Source: Oscillatoriales cyanobacterium (lineage in GTDB: Bacteria > Cyanobacteriota > Cyanobacteriia > Cyanobacteriales > Microcoleaceae). From it: DNA of 42,975 nt. The translations under genes and the position numbers were made by a program. Of this stretch, positions 15,377 to 25,092 are shown one piece after another; the stretch's first letter is position 1; each line of letters starts with the position of its first letter. The stretch is taken from the NCBI GenBank assembly GCA_004292745.1, contig RDXH01000080.1:1-42975 (forward strand), given 5' to 3'. Below the pieces are notes generated by a model. That model ran no database searches. It was not told the DNA's origin and was given only the letters and a program-made list of their open reading frames with translations.

Positions 15377-16372
15377 ACCAATTACCTCATGGGGATACGC
15401 GGTCTGTAATAGCTTTGCTTGACAAGGGAACAGAATCTGTTCCGAGGCTACTGATAACCTTGGACTTGCAGCTTAGCAATATACAACCGATTTACTTGAA
15501 CTTTTGATGGGTAAAAATCCCATCAATCTGACTAACGTTTGATTTTTTTCTAAAAAAATAGCGATTCTTTTTGTTTATTAAAGCACCCTCATTAAGTTTT
15601 TTGTACTATACACAATCCCTGTTTTTTCTTACTATTAATTTCTTTTTACTAATTTATCTGTGGCCGTGTGTCATTAGCAACCAGCAGATAAATAAGATTT
15701 ATCAGTACAGATGCTGTCGATCGCGCTTCTCGATTAACCTGCAATGGCGATCGCACTTTTGTAGAGAATTGACAAGACTCTGACAAGTGCATTCTGTTCT
15801 TCCCTTTTGGAGAAATGCTTAGATTTCAGCAGTCTCATGATTTGACTAAGGTAGCGCTTAGTCAATGTGGTACCGACAAACTGCGATCGGCAAATATCGA
15901 TGAAACTACTTTGTCGATCGCTACTTGAGTAAAACACGTAGAAGGTGTAGTTGTCAATTCCTTAGAGGTACATTACCACTATGTCCTATTTTTCGTAAAA
16001 TACTGTGATCGAAAAAGCTGTATTTATGTGATATTGCCCATAGTTGTTAGTGATCTTTGTCACATTAATAATCAGTAAAATCAACAATGTAGAAAAAAAT
16101 CCCACTGATTTTGGAAACTTTTCATCCATAAACACAATATTTTTACGATCGCAAAGGCTGCAAAGTAATCGGAGTTATTGTTGTTTTTCCAGACCGTGTA
16201 AGTGTTATAATCATCAACAAGAGTGACTAAAAAATAGAATATGAAATTTTCAAAAGCTGTAAATAAGCTCTAAAAATCATTATTTTAGGAAAGACTCTAG
16301 TAACTATAGATTTCCACTTGCCTCAATACAAGTTATTTTAGATTTAATATTTCGGATTTTGGACGGTTAACA
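15377..16372. other. Long AT-rich intergenic region
   Basis: About 1 kb with only short open frames lacking family features or convincing ribosome sites. A 67-codon minus-strand frame at 15734-15937 contains GCGATCG sites but nothing recognisable. The promoter of the following pentapeptide gene should lie in the last 100 bases. No RNA gene recognised. Confidence 0.45.
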
Positions 16373-17149
16373 ATGAAACTCAGCAGAATAGTCATTGCTG
16401 CAACAGTGCTAAGCGCTCTAGCCCCTCTAGCCCCTGCATCGGCCGAAAACATACAACACACCCAACAACTACTAGCCACCCGACAGTGCCCCAACTGCGA
16501 CCTAAACGGTGCTGGCTTAGTCTTAGCCAACTTAACAGGAGCCAATCTCCAAGGTGCAGACCTCAGAGGAGCCAACCTCAGCAGAGCCAACCTGTCTGGG
16601 GCAGACCTCAGCGGAGCCAACCTCAGCGGCACCAGTCTGTTTGGCGTTAACCTAACTGGGGCCAACCTCAGCGGAGCCAACCTCAACGGTGCTGACTTAA
16701 GAAGTGCCTACCTCAGCAACGCCAATTTGCTCAACACTAATTTAACCAGCACCCAACTGCTAGGAGTTCGAGGAATGCCAACTAACATTGGTACTGCTGA
16801 AGACTTCTACAAACTCGGAGTAATCGAGGCCCAAGCTGGAAACTACAGAAACGCCGTAGATTATTACAACCAAGCCCTCAATCTCAAACCGGACTTAGCC
16901 TCGGTTTATTTTGCTCGGAGTATGTCTCGTGCCGACTTAGGAGACTTCGCCGGTGCCACTCAAGACGCAGGAATAGCTAACAAACTTTTTGCCACGCAAG
17001 GGAATTCCCAAGGTCAGGAATTGTCCAAGCAGCTAGCCGAAGCAATTGTAGCGCGCCAAAAGCCAACAGAACCCCGCACAGCGGGCGGTGGCGACTTTAT
17101 GAGTCTTCTGGGTTCCGTCAGTTCTTTCCTACTGCAAGTGCTGTTTTAA
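16373..17149 (+). CDS. Secreted pentapeptide-repeat protein with a C-terminal TPR (258 aa)
   Basis: Residues 1-24 are a Sec signal peptide ([20 protein letters not shown], cleavage after ASA). C39-x-x-C42 (QCPNCDL) is a conserved pair seen before the repeats in many cyanobacterial secreted pentapeptide proteins. Residues about 43-130 hold about 16 A(N/D)LxG/x pentapeptides forming a right-handed quadrilateral beta helix. Residues about 143-205 form a TPR pair ([20 protein letters not shown] and [20 protein letters not shown]). The C-terminus ([15 protein letters not shown]) is hydrophobic. Likely a periplasmic or thylakoid-lumen scaffold; no enzymatic role is implied. Confidence 0.85.
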   Translation: MKLSRIVIAATVLSALAPLAPASAENIQHTQQLLATRQCPNCDLNGAGLVLANLTGANLQGADLRGANLSRANLSGADLSGANLSGTSLFGVNLTGANLSGANLNGADLRSAYLSNANLLNTNLTSTQLLGVRGMPTNIGTAEDFYKLGVIEAQAGNYRNAVDYYNQALNLKPDLASVYFARSMSRADLGDFAGATQDAGIANKLFATQGNSQGQELSKQLAEAIVARQKPTEPRTAGGGDFMSLLGSVSSFLLQVLF

Positions 17150-17187
17150 TTGATATCAAATCCGTTAGTATCGGAATCGTGACTTCG

Positions 17188-17230
17188 AGTTAACTGTTAA
17201 CTGTTAACGGTTAACGGTTAACTGTTAACT
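17188..17230. terminator. GTTAAC-tandem palindromic block between convergent genes
   Basis: Six consecutive GTTAAC units spaced by 1-2 bases (CTGTTAACTGTTAACGGTTAACG pattern, written in part). Since GTTAAC is self-complementary, the block folds into a long hairpin. It lies between the convergent pentapeptide gene and the kinase gene and touches the kinase stop codon, so it may serve as a two-way terminator. Confidence 0.4.
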
Positions 17231-20200
17231 AATGGATAGGAATTTCAATCCAGAATTCTGTACCTTTACCGGGAATAGAAATGCACTTCAGTACCCCTTT
17301 ATGCTTCTCAACTACAATTTGGTAACTAATAGAAAGTCCTAAACCTGTGCCGCGACCAACTGGTTTAGTAGTAAAAAACGGATTAAAGATGTGAGAAATT
17401 AACTCTTTCGGGATACCGTGACCGTTGTCTGCAATGCAAATTCTTACTGTTTTTTCATCTATTAATTGAGTGCGAATCCGAATGCAAGGATTGGGAACAT
17501 CGGGAATTAAAGTCTGATTGGTTACATTTAAATTTTCCGCATCGACCGATAAGTTTTGGGAGCTGAAGTTGATAGCTCCTGCACTGGGTGCTAAGCCTGG
17601 TAAACTTGTAATTCGTTCTATCTTTCGGGTTTCTATCGCGTCAACCGCATTGCCGAGGAGATTCATAAACACTTGATTCAAGGAGCTAACATAGCAATCC
17701 ACTCGTGGCAAATTATCGTATTCTTTAATGATTTCTATGGCTGCTCGATCGGAGGTGGCTTTGATGCGGTGCTGCAAAATCAACAGCGTACTCTCGATGC
17801 CCTCGTGAATGTCAACGCAATCTTTCTCTGCCCGATCGAGTCTAGAAAAATTCCGTAAAGATACAACTAATTGACGGATGCGTTCGACTCCCACTTTCAT
17901 AGAGTCCAAAATTTTCGGCAAATCTTCGGTAAGAAAATCTACCTCGATCGCTTCTTCGCACTCTGTAATTTCTGGGTTAGGATTGGGAGTGTGCTGGCGA
18001 TAAAGTTCCACCAAGCAGAGCAAATCTTTGCTGTATTCGTTGGCGTGGGAGAGATTACCGTAGATAAAGTTAACGGGGTTATTGATTTCGTGGGCGACGC
18101 CAGCCACCAGTTGTCCGAGGCTGGACATTTTCTCAGTTTGAATTAATTGAGCTTGGGTATTTTGGAGTTGGGCGAGAGCTTGAGCTAGCTGTTCGGCTTT
18201 TGCTTGATCCGCGGAGGCTGCATTCAAACTTTCTTGATAAAGTTCTGCTTGGTGAAGGGCGATCGCAGCTTGATCTGCCAAATGTTGCAGCAATTCCTGT
18301 TCTGCTGTTTGCCAAACTCTGGGCGCGGAACACTCATGGACAATTAGCAATCCCCAAAATTGGCTATCTTGACCGATCGGCACTATTAAATTTGCCCTCA
18401 CCTCCAAACTTGCCAAAAAATCGCGGTGACAGGGAGTTAAATCCGAATTATCAATGTCATTAATCACCCGCACCTTTCCTTTCCTGTAAAAACAGGATGA
18501 ACCTTCGGGAAAGCATTCTTCTGGAGATTTCAAACCCAAAATTGACCGCCACTCACCGCGAACATCTTCAACAACTACCTCTCCCTGTTCGTCGTCTGCA
18601 AATTGGTAAATTACTGTGCGATCGGTATCTAGCAAAACTCTTACTTCTCGGACAATAGTTTGCAGTATAGTTTTTAAGTCCAAGGTGCTGCGGATTTGGT
18701 CTCTGACTCGCGTCAATACTTTGGCAAAGTCCAAGGATTTTTGCAATTGAGCGGTACGTTCTTGAACTTGACGCTCTAGGTTGGCATTCATCGCCTGCAC
18801 TTCTTGATGCAAATTATAATGCTTAACTGCTGAACTAAATTGGTTCGCAATCGCTAAACATTGTTCAATTTCGTGCCATTCCCACTGAGGAGACTGACCT
18901 TTTTTTATTTCTCGCCACAGTTCAAAGGATTGTCTGGGAAGCTCTTGTTTAGCGCTGGTATCAAAGCGTCCAGCCCACAATTTTTCGGTATCAATTTCCT
19001 TACGAAAAATTGTCAAACACCCGATTAATTGCTGTTGGTAGTGGAGGGGAATTACCAGCAAACCTCGAATTTGAGTAGTTTGGAAAGCCGGAGATAAAAC
19101 TCTAAAGAGAGGTTCTTTATATAAGTCTGTAATTATCCAAATTGGGAATTGGGAGTCAGTACCCACCATATTTGAAATATTGGCAATTGCCAATGGGGAA
19201 ACCTTGGGAGTCTGTTGATGATTGTTCAATCCTGTGGTTAGCCATTTTGGCCACAGAGGATGGGTTTCGATCGCACTTGTGGCATTTTCCCACTCTGGAA
19301 GTATGGGTTGTTCTCCTACGGCGAACACTTCAAAGGCCGAATCGGCGGCATCAGTAGTAGAAGCGACTGTGGAAACTCTATCGCTGGTGGGAACTGGAAA
19401 TTCCCCATCGATTTTGGGAGTTGATAACTTTTCTGGGATGATTTTCGGGGCGCTGATGTAGAGTCTGCCACTACAGCCCTCCATGGCGGTGACAGTAGCT
19501 TCTAAAGCCTGCTGCAATTGAATGTTGGCTTGACCGTACAATAGGGTGGCGATGCGGCTGACTGTGGCTTCCAGGGCTGTTTGAGAGCGAGTTTGCTGGA
19601 GCAGGATGGCATGAGCGATCGCGATCGACAATTGATCTACTACCAACTGAACTACTTCCAAATCAGTTTGGTAAATATTGCGGGAAGCGGAGTGGTGAGA
19701 TACCAAAAGTCCCCACAATTCGATGTGAGTTTGGCTACTTTTGTCTGGATCGTATCTCGTCAAGCACTCCGGCGAATCGCAGATGTCTGTTTTGCTGTTT
19801 GCTGGGGCGGTGCGGCGGTGCAAAATGGGCACGACTAGGGAAGATAGGACTCCCATTGCCATCAGATAAGCTCTGTGACAAGGATCGAGCGATCTGTAAT
19901 ATATCTCCTCACTAGCTAAAGGTTCACCTGTTTGGGGCGCATCCAGGGGACTTAAGGCGATCGTGGCTGACTTGACATCTACTATTGTCCGCTGGCGTTG
20001 ACGGACATACATCTGGCGGGCTTGGGGGGGAATGTCGTCGGCTGGAAAGTTTAATCCTTTTAAAGAAGGAAGACGGTTGCGATCGATTGATTCGGCAACA
20101 ACTTCTCCGCTACCATCTGGACTAAACCGATAAATCATAATCCGGTCTGTTTTCAGAAAAGACCGCACTTCTTCTACAGTACAACTTAAAATATCTTCTA

Positions 20201-20297
20201 ATTCTAAAGATTGGCGGATACGTTCAGTTATGCGACGTACCAAGACTTCTCGGTCTAGTTGATGATTGATTTTTTCGGGTTCTTCTGTCAATTTCAT
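17229..20297 (-). CDS. Phytochrome-like multi-GAF sensor histidine kinase (1022 aa)
   Basis: GAF1 (about 20-235) has FPADDIPPQAR (84-94), the PASDIP-type motif of phytochromes, and a bilin-ligand pair C140-H141 in DPCHRAYL. A second, degenerate GAF (about 240-500) lacks these. A coiled linker (about 500-520) leads to GAF3 (about 530-685) with C623-H624 in LTPCHRDFL, the cyanobacteriochrome-type chromophore site. The kinase core follows: H736 in AGVAHEINNP (H box), NLLGNAVDAIE (N box), DNGHGIP and GTGLGLS (G boxes). No PHY domain or receiver is present. It probably senses light or redox through bilin and passes phosphate to an unlinked response regulator. It was not assigned to a named gene. 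Confidence 0.88.
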   Translation of the reverse strand: MKLTEEPEKINHQLDREVLVRRITERIRQSLELEDILSCTVEEVRSFLKTDRIMIYRFSPDGSGEVVAESIDRNRLPSLKGLNFPADDIPPQARQMYVRQRQRTIVDVKSATIALSPLDAPQTGEPLASEEIYYRSLDPCHRAYLMAMGVLSSLVVPILHRRTAPANSKTDICDSPECLTRYDPDKSSQTHIELWGLLVSHHSASRNIYQTDLEVVQLVVDQLSIAIAHAILLQQTRSQTALEATVSRIATLLYGQANIQLQQALEATVTAMEGCSGRLYISAPKIIPEKLSTPKIDGEFPVPTSDRVSTVASTTDAADSAFEVFAVGEQPILPEWENATSAIETHPLWPKWLTTGLNNHQQTPKVSPLAIANISNMVGTDSQFPIWIITDLYKEPLFRVLSPAFQTTQIRGLLVIPLHYQQQLIGCLTIFRKEIDTEKLWAGRFDTSAKQELPRQSFELWREIKKGQSPQWEWHEIEQCLAIANQFSSAVKHYNLHQEVQAMNANLERQVQERTAQLQKSLDFAKVLTRVRDQIRSTLDLKTILQTIVREVRVLLDTDRTVIYQFADDEQGEVVVEDVRGEWRSILGLKSPEECFPEGSSCFYRKGKVRVINDIDNSDLTPCHRDFLASLEVRANLIVPIGQDSQFWGLLIVHECSAPRVWQTAEQELLQHLADQAAIALHQAELYQESLNAASADQAKAEQLAQALAQLQNTQAQLIQTEKMSSLGQLVAGVAHEINNPVNFIYGNLSHANEYSKDLLCLVELYRQHTPNPNPEITECEEAIEVDFLTEDLPKILDSMKVGVERIRQLVVSLRNFSRLDRAEKDCVDIHEGIESTLLILQHRIKATSDRAAIEIIKEYDNLPRVDCYVSSLNQVFMNLLGNAVDAIETRKIERITSLPGLAPSAGAINFSSQNLSVDAENLNVTNQTLIPDVPNPCIRIRTQLIDEKTVRICIADNGHGIPKELISHIFNPFFTTKPVGRGTGLGLSISYQIVVEKHKGVLKCISIPGKGTEFWIEIPIH

Positions 20298-20664
20298 AAA
20301 TCTCCTTTTTCGGCAATGTAATGTAATATTTATCAGAATTTTTTACTGTAGACGGGGATGTCCCGATATCAAAAGTCGGATTCAGACTTAATATTTTGTA
20401 GATTTTTGGAGCGATCGCAGCTCGAACTAAACGATCCCTTGGACTCCTGATTATTATTTTAACGATCCGATCAATTTCTCGCAATCTTAAAATTTTGTTA
20501 CATTAATTAACAATCTTTATAATTTCTTATTATTATTGATATATAACGGTTCTCGAAAAAGTGAGGTATGCCCTATGCCCTATGCCCTATGCCCTATGCC
20601 CGACAGTACCCCATTTTTCTGAGAAAGGCTATATAACTTTATGTATCGACAATTCACTTAAAAA
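20298..20664. other. Intergenic region with a short tandem repeat
   Basis: No gene seen. Upstream side of the kinase gene; an AT-rich promoter-like stretch occupies 20490-20560. Contains the heptamer tandem at 20569-20600. Confidence 0.5.
20569..20600. repeat. Tandem repeat of TATGCCC
   Basis: About four and a half copies of the 7-mer TATGCCC in a row. The unit is short and has no spacers, so it is a simple microsatellite, prone to slippage. Confidence 0.85.
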
Positions 20665-21132
20665 TTAGAGTTTTTCGCAGTTAGCAAGGCTTTCAGAGAT
20701 ATCGCGCCGCACCCTCATCAAAATTTTACCCAAATGATTTTGCCCAGTTTGGTCGCAACCGCAGCCCCAATAGTAATCTGTTGGTGAATTTTCGACAATC
20801 AGGCGATCGCCTGTGTTGAGGAGAATCTGTTGAATATCTGTATGGGTGAGAAACTTAGTTTTAACCGCCTCCCACATAACTGAAATTTTTACCGCTTCCC
20901 AATCAGCACGAAGGCGATGGTTGGGATCGCGACCCAAGTTAGCAGCTTCTTGAGGAGTAGGTACGGCTCGAATCGCAGCCACCAACCTTTCATCAGCACT
21001 GGTGACAAATTTTTGAGCTTGATAGTAGTGTTCCACAGTCAACCATTTTTGACCATCGATGCAAATGTCATGGAGTGAAAAGTTAGAAAAGCAGCCGTAA
21101 GGCTCATCTACTTTATAAAAATAAATTGTCAT
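20665..21132 (-). CDS. NADAR/YbiA-family N-glycosidase-like protein (155 aa)
   Basis: Motifs of the NADAR (DUF1768) fold: IYFYKVDEPYGCFSNFS (3-19), WLTVEHYYQAQKF (30-42, with the conserved Glu and His) and DYYWGCGCDQTGQNHLGKIL (118-137). Members cleave N-glycosidic bonds; YbiA acts on riboflavin-pathway intermediates, and other NADAR proteins remove ADP-ribose from guanine. Which applies here is not visible. The gene appears solitary, with a low-complexity tract downstream. Length (155 aa) is typical. Confidence 0.88.
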   Translation of the reverse strand: MTIYFYKVDEPYGCFSNFSLHDICIDGQKWLTVEHYYQAQKFVTSADERLVAAIRAVPTPQEAANLGRDPNHRLRADWEAVKISVMWEAVKTKFLTHTDIQQILLNTGDRLIVENSPTDYYWGCGCDQTGQNHLGKILMRVRRDISESLANCEKL

Positions 21133-21194
21133 TCGATTTTAGATTTTAGATTTTAGACAATTCAGCATGAAAAATCAAGAGTGAGAACTTCAGA

Positions 21195-21450
21195 ATATTT
21201 CCCTCTTCCTTCTTCCCTCTTCCTTCTTCCCTCTTCCCTCTTCCCTCTTCCCTCTTCCCTCTTCATTCTTCTCTCCCCCTTCTTCTCTCCCCCTTCTTCC
21301 CTCCCCCCTTGGGGGGGGTAGGGGGGGGTTCTTCTTCCTTCTTCCTTCTTCCTTCTTCCTGAAGCGTTCCCTGAGCGTAGTCGAAGGGCCTTCTTCCTTC
21401 TTCCTGAAGCGTTCCCTGAGCGTAGTCGAAGGGCCTTCTTCCTGGCATCA
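21195..21450. repeat. Low-complexity CTTCTTCC tract with 45-bp tandem duplication
   Basis: Long runs of CTTCC/CTTCTTCCCT fill about 21195-21360. A 38-bp unit (GAAGCGTTCCCTGAGCGTAG within it) occurs twice at 21353-21390 and 21398-21435, period 45 bp, so it stays in frame in the overlapping flavoprotein gene. Related TAGTCGAAGGG pieces occur at 35430-35457. This unit is a dispersed repeat in cyanobacteria. Confidence 0.8.
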
Positions 21451-22540
21451 GCTTTTTAATAGCGCGGTGAGCGATATCGGCATAACACACTTCGCCGCAC
21501 AAAATTTTGCTCATTACCTGACTAGCTCTAGGGGATTTAACCCCAGCTCTGTAAGCAGCACCAGTAAACTGATAGAATGCCGCAGCCAAACGACTAGCCC
21601 AAAGCATATCGCTTCCCCATTCTTCGCTAATAATTTGAGTATACTTTTCCAGAGCGTCGCCCACACCTCCAAGAGCTCGATCGATCGCCTCAGCCGCCTT
21701 AAATCCGCTAAAAATAGCAGGTCGAATCCCCTCGCCGGACAGGGGATCGGTGAGACTAGCTGCTTCTCCTACTAACAGTGCATTTTGGGAGTGTAATTGG
21801 CGATCGCCATCCCATAGACAGATCGGATATTCGCGGATGTCGCTGACAATCACATCCGCACCGCAGTGACTTGCGTAATCAGCCAACATATTTTTGATAT
21901 TTTTTGGTCGATCGCCCCGCATAGCAGCAATACTCAAAGAGTAGCCATCAGCCTTGGGTAAACTCCAGATAAAACCTTTTTTAATCGTGCCAAAATCAAA
22001 ATTGAGAACATCACCTGTGATTGCAGAAGTTTCCAAACTTGCACTCACATAGAGTTTTGGTTCTTTCAAACCCAACCACTTAGCCATGGGACCACCAGCA
22101 CCGTCAGCACCAATTAAATAGCGAGCATAAACCGGTTCAGTGGTAGTTTTAACTAACCAAACAGAGTTGGTAAACTCAATTCCTATGACTTCAGTAGCAT
22201 CTCTAACTTCCGCACCAATCTTTTGAGCTTGTTTGAGTAAAAATTCATCAAATACATCCCGCTGCACCATCCACATGGGCGACTCTAGATCCACTTCCAC
22301 CGCGTCTGCCATTTTCCAGGTGTAGCTAATTTTAGTAGCTTTCATAGAAATAGCTGGTGTCAGGTCAAAATCTAGCCATTGGGCGATCGCCGGAGAAACA
22401 CCTCCGCCACAGGGTTTATGGCGGGGTAAAGACATCTTTTCTAGTACCAAAACAGAACGACCCAGCTTGGACAAGTGATAAGCTGCTGTGCTACCTGCTG
22501 GTCCCGAACCGACAATAATACAATCAAAGATTTTAGTCAT
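21263..22540 (-). CDS. Geranylgeranyl-reductase-family FAD oxidoreductase with repeat-derived C-terminal tail
   Basis: The N-terminal FAD-binding Rossmann motif IVGSGPAGSTAAYHLSKLGR (about 11-30) is followed by RHKPCGGGVSP, typical of the geranylgeranyl reductase (ChlP-like) family, and LVGEAASLTDPLSGEGI (about 258-275), the second FAD motif. These enzymes reduce isoprenoid double bonds with NADPH; chlorophyll/tocopherol ChlP is one subgroup, but this member could be a paralogue. The conserved protein ends near IAHRAIKKLMPG (about 368). The last 59 residues are encoded by the CTTCTTCC/45-bp repeat tract and end EEPPPTPPKGGGKK and REE, so the natural stop was displaced by repeat insertion. ATG 22540 is preferred to the start two codons earlier. 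Confidence 0.82.
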   Translation of the reverse strand: MTKIFDCIIVGSGPAGSTAAYHLSKLGRSVLVLEKMSLPRHKPCGGGVSPAIAQWLDFDLTPAISMKATKISYTWKMADAVEVDLESPMWMVQRDVFDEFLLKQAQKIGAEVRDATEVIGIEFTNSVWLVKTTTEPVYARYLIGADGAGGPMAKWLGLKEPKLYVSASLETSAITGDVLNFDFGTIKKGFIWSLPKADGYSLSIAAMRGDRPKNIKNMLADYASHCGADVIVSDIREYPICLWDGDRQLHSQNALLVGEAASLTDPLSGEGIRPAIFSGFKAAEAIDRALGGVGDALEKYTQIISEEWGSDMLWASRLAAAFYQFTGAAYRAGVKSPRASQVMSKILCGEVCYADIAHRAIKKLMPGRRPFDYAQGTLQEEGRRPFDYAQGTLQEEGRRKKEEEPPPTPPKGGGKKGERRRGREE

Positions 22541-22555
22541 TAGCAATTAGTCATT

Positions 22556-22613
22556 AGTCAAAAGTCATCAGTCAGTTGCTAATTGTTAGTTAACTGACCA
22601 ATGACTTTTGACT
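22556..22613. terminator. Large hairpin immediately after frr
   Basis: AGTCAAAAGTCAT (22556-22568) and ATGACTTTTGACT (22601-22613) are perfect 13-bp arms; inside, GTCAGTT (22571-22577) pairs with AACTGAC (22592-22598). It begins 5 bases past the frr stop on the minus strand. Likely a terminator or mRNA-stabilising structure separating frr from the downstream flavoprotein gene. No clear U-run. Confidence 0.6.
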
Positions 22614-22617
22614 GTTG

Positions 22618-23166
22618 TTATACTTTCACGATATCTTTCTCTTTCGCAGCCAGAACTTCTTCGATTTTGGCAATGTACTTATCGGTCAGCTTTTGAACTT
22701 TATCTTGCAAGTCGCGGGATTCATCTTTAGAAATCTCGCTGCTTTTTTCTTGCTTGCGAACTGAGTCTACGGCATCACGGCGGACATTCCGAATAGCAAC
22801 TTTGCCTTCTTCAGCAAATTTTCCTGCCATTTTGACAAATTCTTGGCGTCTCTCGCTCGTGAGCGGCGGAATGTTCAAACGAATTATGGAACCGTCATTG
22901 TTGGGTACGAGTCCCACATCAGACAGCGAAATCGCTTTTTCAATTAAATTGAGTGCTTGGCGATCGAAAGGTTGGATGCTGATGGTAGAAGCATCCGGCG
23001 TACCGATATTGGCAAGAGATTTGATCGGAGTTGGAGCACCGTAGTAATCTACCATAATCCGATCGAGGAGAGATGCGTTTGCCCGTCCCGTCCTAATAGT
23101 ATTAAAAGACCGTTGAGTAGCCTCAACTGCCTTTTGCATATGATCTTCCACGTCAGCTAACTTCAC
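22618..23166 (-). CDS. frr: Ribosome-recycling factor
   Basis: With GTG 23166 as start (GGAGG five bases upstream), the protein starts [18 protein letters not shown], the usual cyanobacterial RRF N-terminus, and has 182 residues. [17 protein letters not shown] (about 21-37) is the hallmark of domain I, and the C-terminal helix [20 protein letters not shown] is typical. With EF-G, RRF splits post-termination ribosomes. The longer start at 23190 lies within pyrH. It overlaps the pyrH end by 14 bp, so the two are coupled, the common bacterial arrangement. Confidence 0.95.
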   Translation of the reverse strand: MKLADVEDHMQKAVEATQRSFNTIRTGRANASLLDRIMVDYYGAPTPIKSLANIGTPDASTISIQPFDRQALNLIEKAISLSDVGLVPNNDGSIIRLNIPPLTSERRQEFVKMAGKFAEEGKVAIRNVRRDAVDSVRKQEKSSEISKDESRDLQDKVQKLTDKYIAKIEEVLAAKEKDIVKV

Positions 23167-23875
23167 AAAAACCTCCCACAAGGGTTCCAATAGATTCTCC
23201 CATTACTGCTCGGTAGATGTTGCCCGATACCGTCAGGTCAAATACCATAATAGGAATATTATTCTCTTTACAAAGAGCGATCGCCGTACTATCCATCACC
23301 CGCAAGTCTTGGTTCAAGACGTGTCCGTAGGTGAGGGTTTGGTATCTGCGAGCGTTGGGGTTGATGTGGGGGTCAGAATCGTACACCCCATCTACCTTAG
23401 TAGCTTTAAAAATCACCTCTGCATCAATTTCAGCCGCCCGCAAAGCTGCTGTAGTATCAGTAGTAAAAAAAGGATTACCAGAACCGGCACCAAAAATCAC
23501 TACCCGTTTTTTTTCCAAGTGACGAATCGCGCGCCGTCGAATGTAGGTTTCAGCTACTTCTTGCATGGCGATCGCCGTTTGCACCCTGGTGGGTACTCCT
23601 GCTTGTTCTAGGGCATCCTGCAATGTGATGGCATTCATGACTGTAGCAATCATACCCACATAGTCTGCCGTTGCCCGATCCATACCCGCCGAAGCTGCCT
23701 TCACGCCGCGAAAAATATTGCCGCCACCGACAACGATCGCTAGCTGAATACCTTCAGAAACGACTTTGGCTACTTCCTGAGCGATCGAACTAACAACTAC
23801 CGGATCGATCCCGTAGCCCAAATCGCCCATCAGCGCTTCACCGCTGAGCTTCAGCAAAACCCGCTGATAAACCAT
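23153..23875 (-). CDS. pyrH: UMP kinase
   Basis: The start at 23875 gives [20 protein letters not shown], the amino-acid-kinase N-terminus; upstream in-frame codons have no family counterpart. Motifs: [18 protein letters not shown] (about 50-67, phosphate/UMP binding), [37 protein letters not shown] (about 130-149) and VDGVYDSDP. It phosphorylates UMP to UDP with ATP as a hexamer and is subject to GTP/UTP control. About 240 aa, normal. In operon with frr downstream. Confidence 0.95.
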   Translation of the reverse strand: MVYQRVLLKLSGEALMGDLGYGIDPVVVSSIAQEVAKVVSEGIQLAIVVGGGNIFRGVKAASAGMDRATADYVGMIATVMNAITLQDALEQAGVPTRVQTAIAMQEVAETYIRRRAIRHLEKKRVVIFGAGSGNPFFTTDTTAALRAAEIDAEVIFKATKVDGVYDSDPHINPNARRYQTLTYGHVLNQDLRVMDSTAIALCKENNIPIMVFDLTVSGNIYRAVMGESIGTLVGGFCEVS

Positions 23876-24022
23876 CCCTATGCCGCCACTATTTTTTATT
23901 CTGTTTGCTTCCACCATAAGATAGCAGTATGGGAGCATTTTGAACATAAATTAACTGGAACAGGATTTTAGGCCCATTCCAGAAGAGCTTGCCATGTTGA
24001 CGGTTGACGGTCAACTCAAGGT

Positions 24023-24421
24023 TCAATCCTTGGGTACGAAATTAAGAGAAGCAGAATTCATGCAGTAGCGCTGACCTGTTGGTCTGGGGCCGTCATTGAA
24101 TACATGACCGAGATGAGCATCACAGACAGCACACAACACCTCTGTGCGGCGCATAAACAAAGTATTATCGGATTCACACTTAACATTTTCTTCGCTAACT
24201 GGAGCGTAGAAACTCGGCCAACCCGTACCGGAATCGTACTTTGTTTCTGATTCAAATAGTGGGGTGCCGCAGCAAATACAATTATAAATTCCTGGCTTTT
24301 TGTTGTCGTGATATTCGCCACTAAATGCTCTTTCAGTTCCCTTTTTTCTAGTAACTTTGAACTGTTCGGCTGTGAGTTTCTCTTTCCACTCTGCTTCAGT
24401 TTTTTGAACTTTATTAGTCAT
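24023..24421 (-). CDS. msrB: Peptide-methionine (R)-S-oxide reductase
   Basis: Complete MsrB fold: zinc-site cysteines C48/C51 (NCICCG) and C97/C100 (LCAVCD), the SGTGWPSF core (64-71), [10 protein letters not shown] (103-112) and catalytic Cys in RYCMNSASL (C120). Repairs methionine-R-sulfoxide in oxidised proteins, recycled by thioredoxin. 132 aa, cytoplasmic form with no signal peptide. Stands alone on the minus strand. Confidence 0.95.
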   Translation of the reverse strand: MTNKVQKTEAEWKEKLTAEQFKVTRKKGTERAFSGEYHDNKKPGIYNCICCGTPLFESETKYDSGTGWPSFYAPVSEENVKCESDNTLFMRRTEVLCAVCDAHLGHVFNDGPRPTGQRYCMNSASLNFVPKD

Positions 24422-25092
24422 GATTTGAGGTTGTTAACTGTTAGCTGTTGAATGTTAATCGTTGACTGTATATATAGGGAAAAATCAGGTAATCGGGAAA
24501 GTCAAAATTGCTCAAATTATCTATTTTATGGAATTTTACCTCTGCCGTTTGCCGTCTTCCTTATAATATAGCGAGTCAACTCATGTCTCCATTAATATTA
24601 ACCTAATTTGCTCGAAATGAACATAGCTGCAAAAAGGAGTAGCTGAATAGCTCTGCTGTTTTGATTTTTTGATTTGGGCATTAATTGAGAACACCTACTT
24701 GTTGAAGAAGTCGAGTAGATGGCGATGGTGCGATCGGCAAATAATCACCAGATTCTGCTATATAAGAATCAAGCGGATAAGACTGACCTCAAGGAAATAC
24801 TGGTGATGGATTGAAGTAAGATCGGGGCGATCGACACAGAGGCGATCGCCACAGTCTGCCAAAGCCCGGTAAACTGTCCCTAACTCTTCCTATAGAAAAT
24901 GGCCACGGACAGCAGCCTCAGCAACATATGCAGTAAAATTGGCATTTCTATTGCTAGGATAATTGGTTGATAGTAGGTCGTGAACCGATCGACAGAACGG
25001 GAGTCTTCCCGGTCGTTAAGATAAAATACTTAACTGTCAAAGCTAAAAGTTATGCCGTTGAGCAATTTTACAAATTTTGAGGCAGACAATCT
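24422..25092. other. Intergenic region, no gene recognised
   Basis: About 670 bp between divergent msrB and lptA. Rich in short HIP1-like sites (GCGATCGCC at 24842) and GTTAACTGTTAGCTGTTGAATG-type debris at 24432. No open frame with family features, no tRNA, no clear hairpin. It must hold both divergent promoters. Confidence 0.45.

Noticed and set aside
15734-15937. 67-codon minus-strand ORF as a small gene
   Set aside because: No ribosome site, family resemblance or context; left as intergenic.
16333-16686. Minus-strand ORF rich in [10 protein letters not shown] repeats
   Set aside because: It is the antisense of the pentapeptide repeat gene at 16373-17149; the periodicity comes from the repeat.
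17188-17230. GTTAAC repeats as a CRISPR or origin iteron
   Set aside because: No unique spacers, no DnaA boxes or replication genes nearby; better read as a palindromic terminator-like tract.
20569-20600. TATGCCC repeats as a possible CRISPR
   Set aside because: Units are 7 bp with no spacers; a simple tandem repeat.
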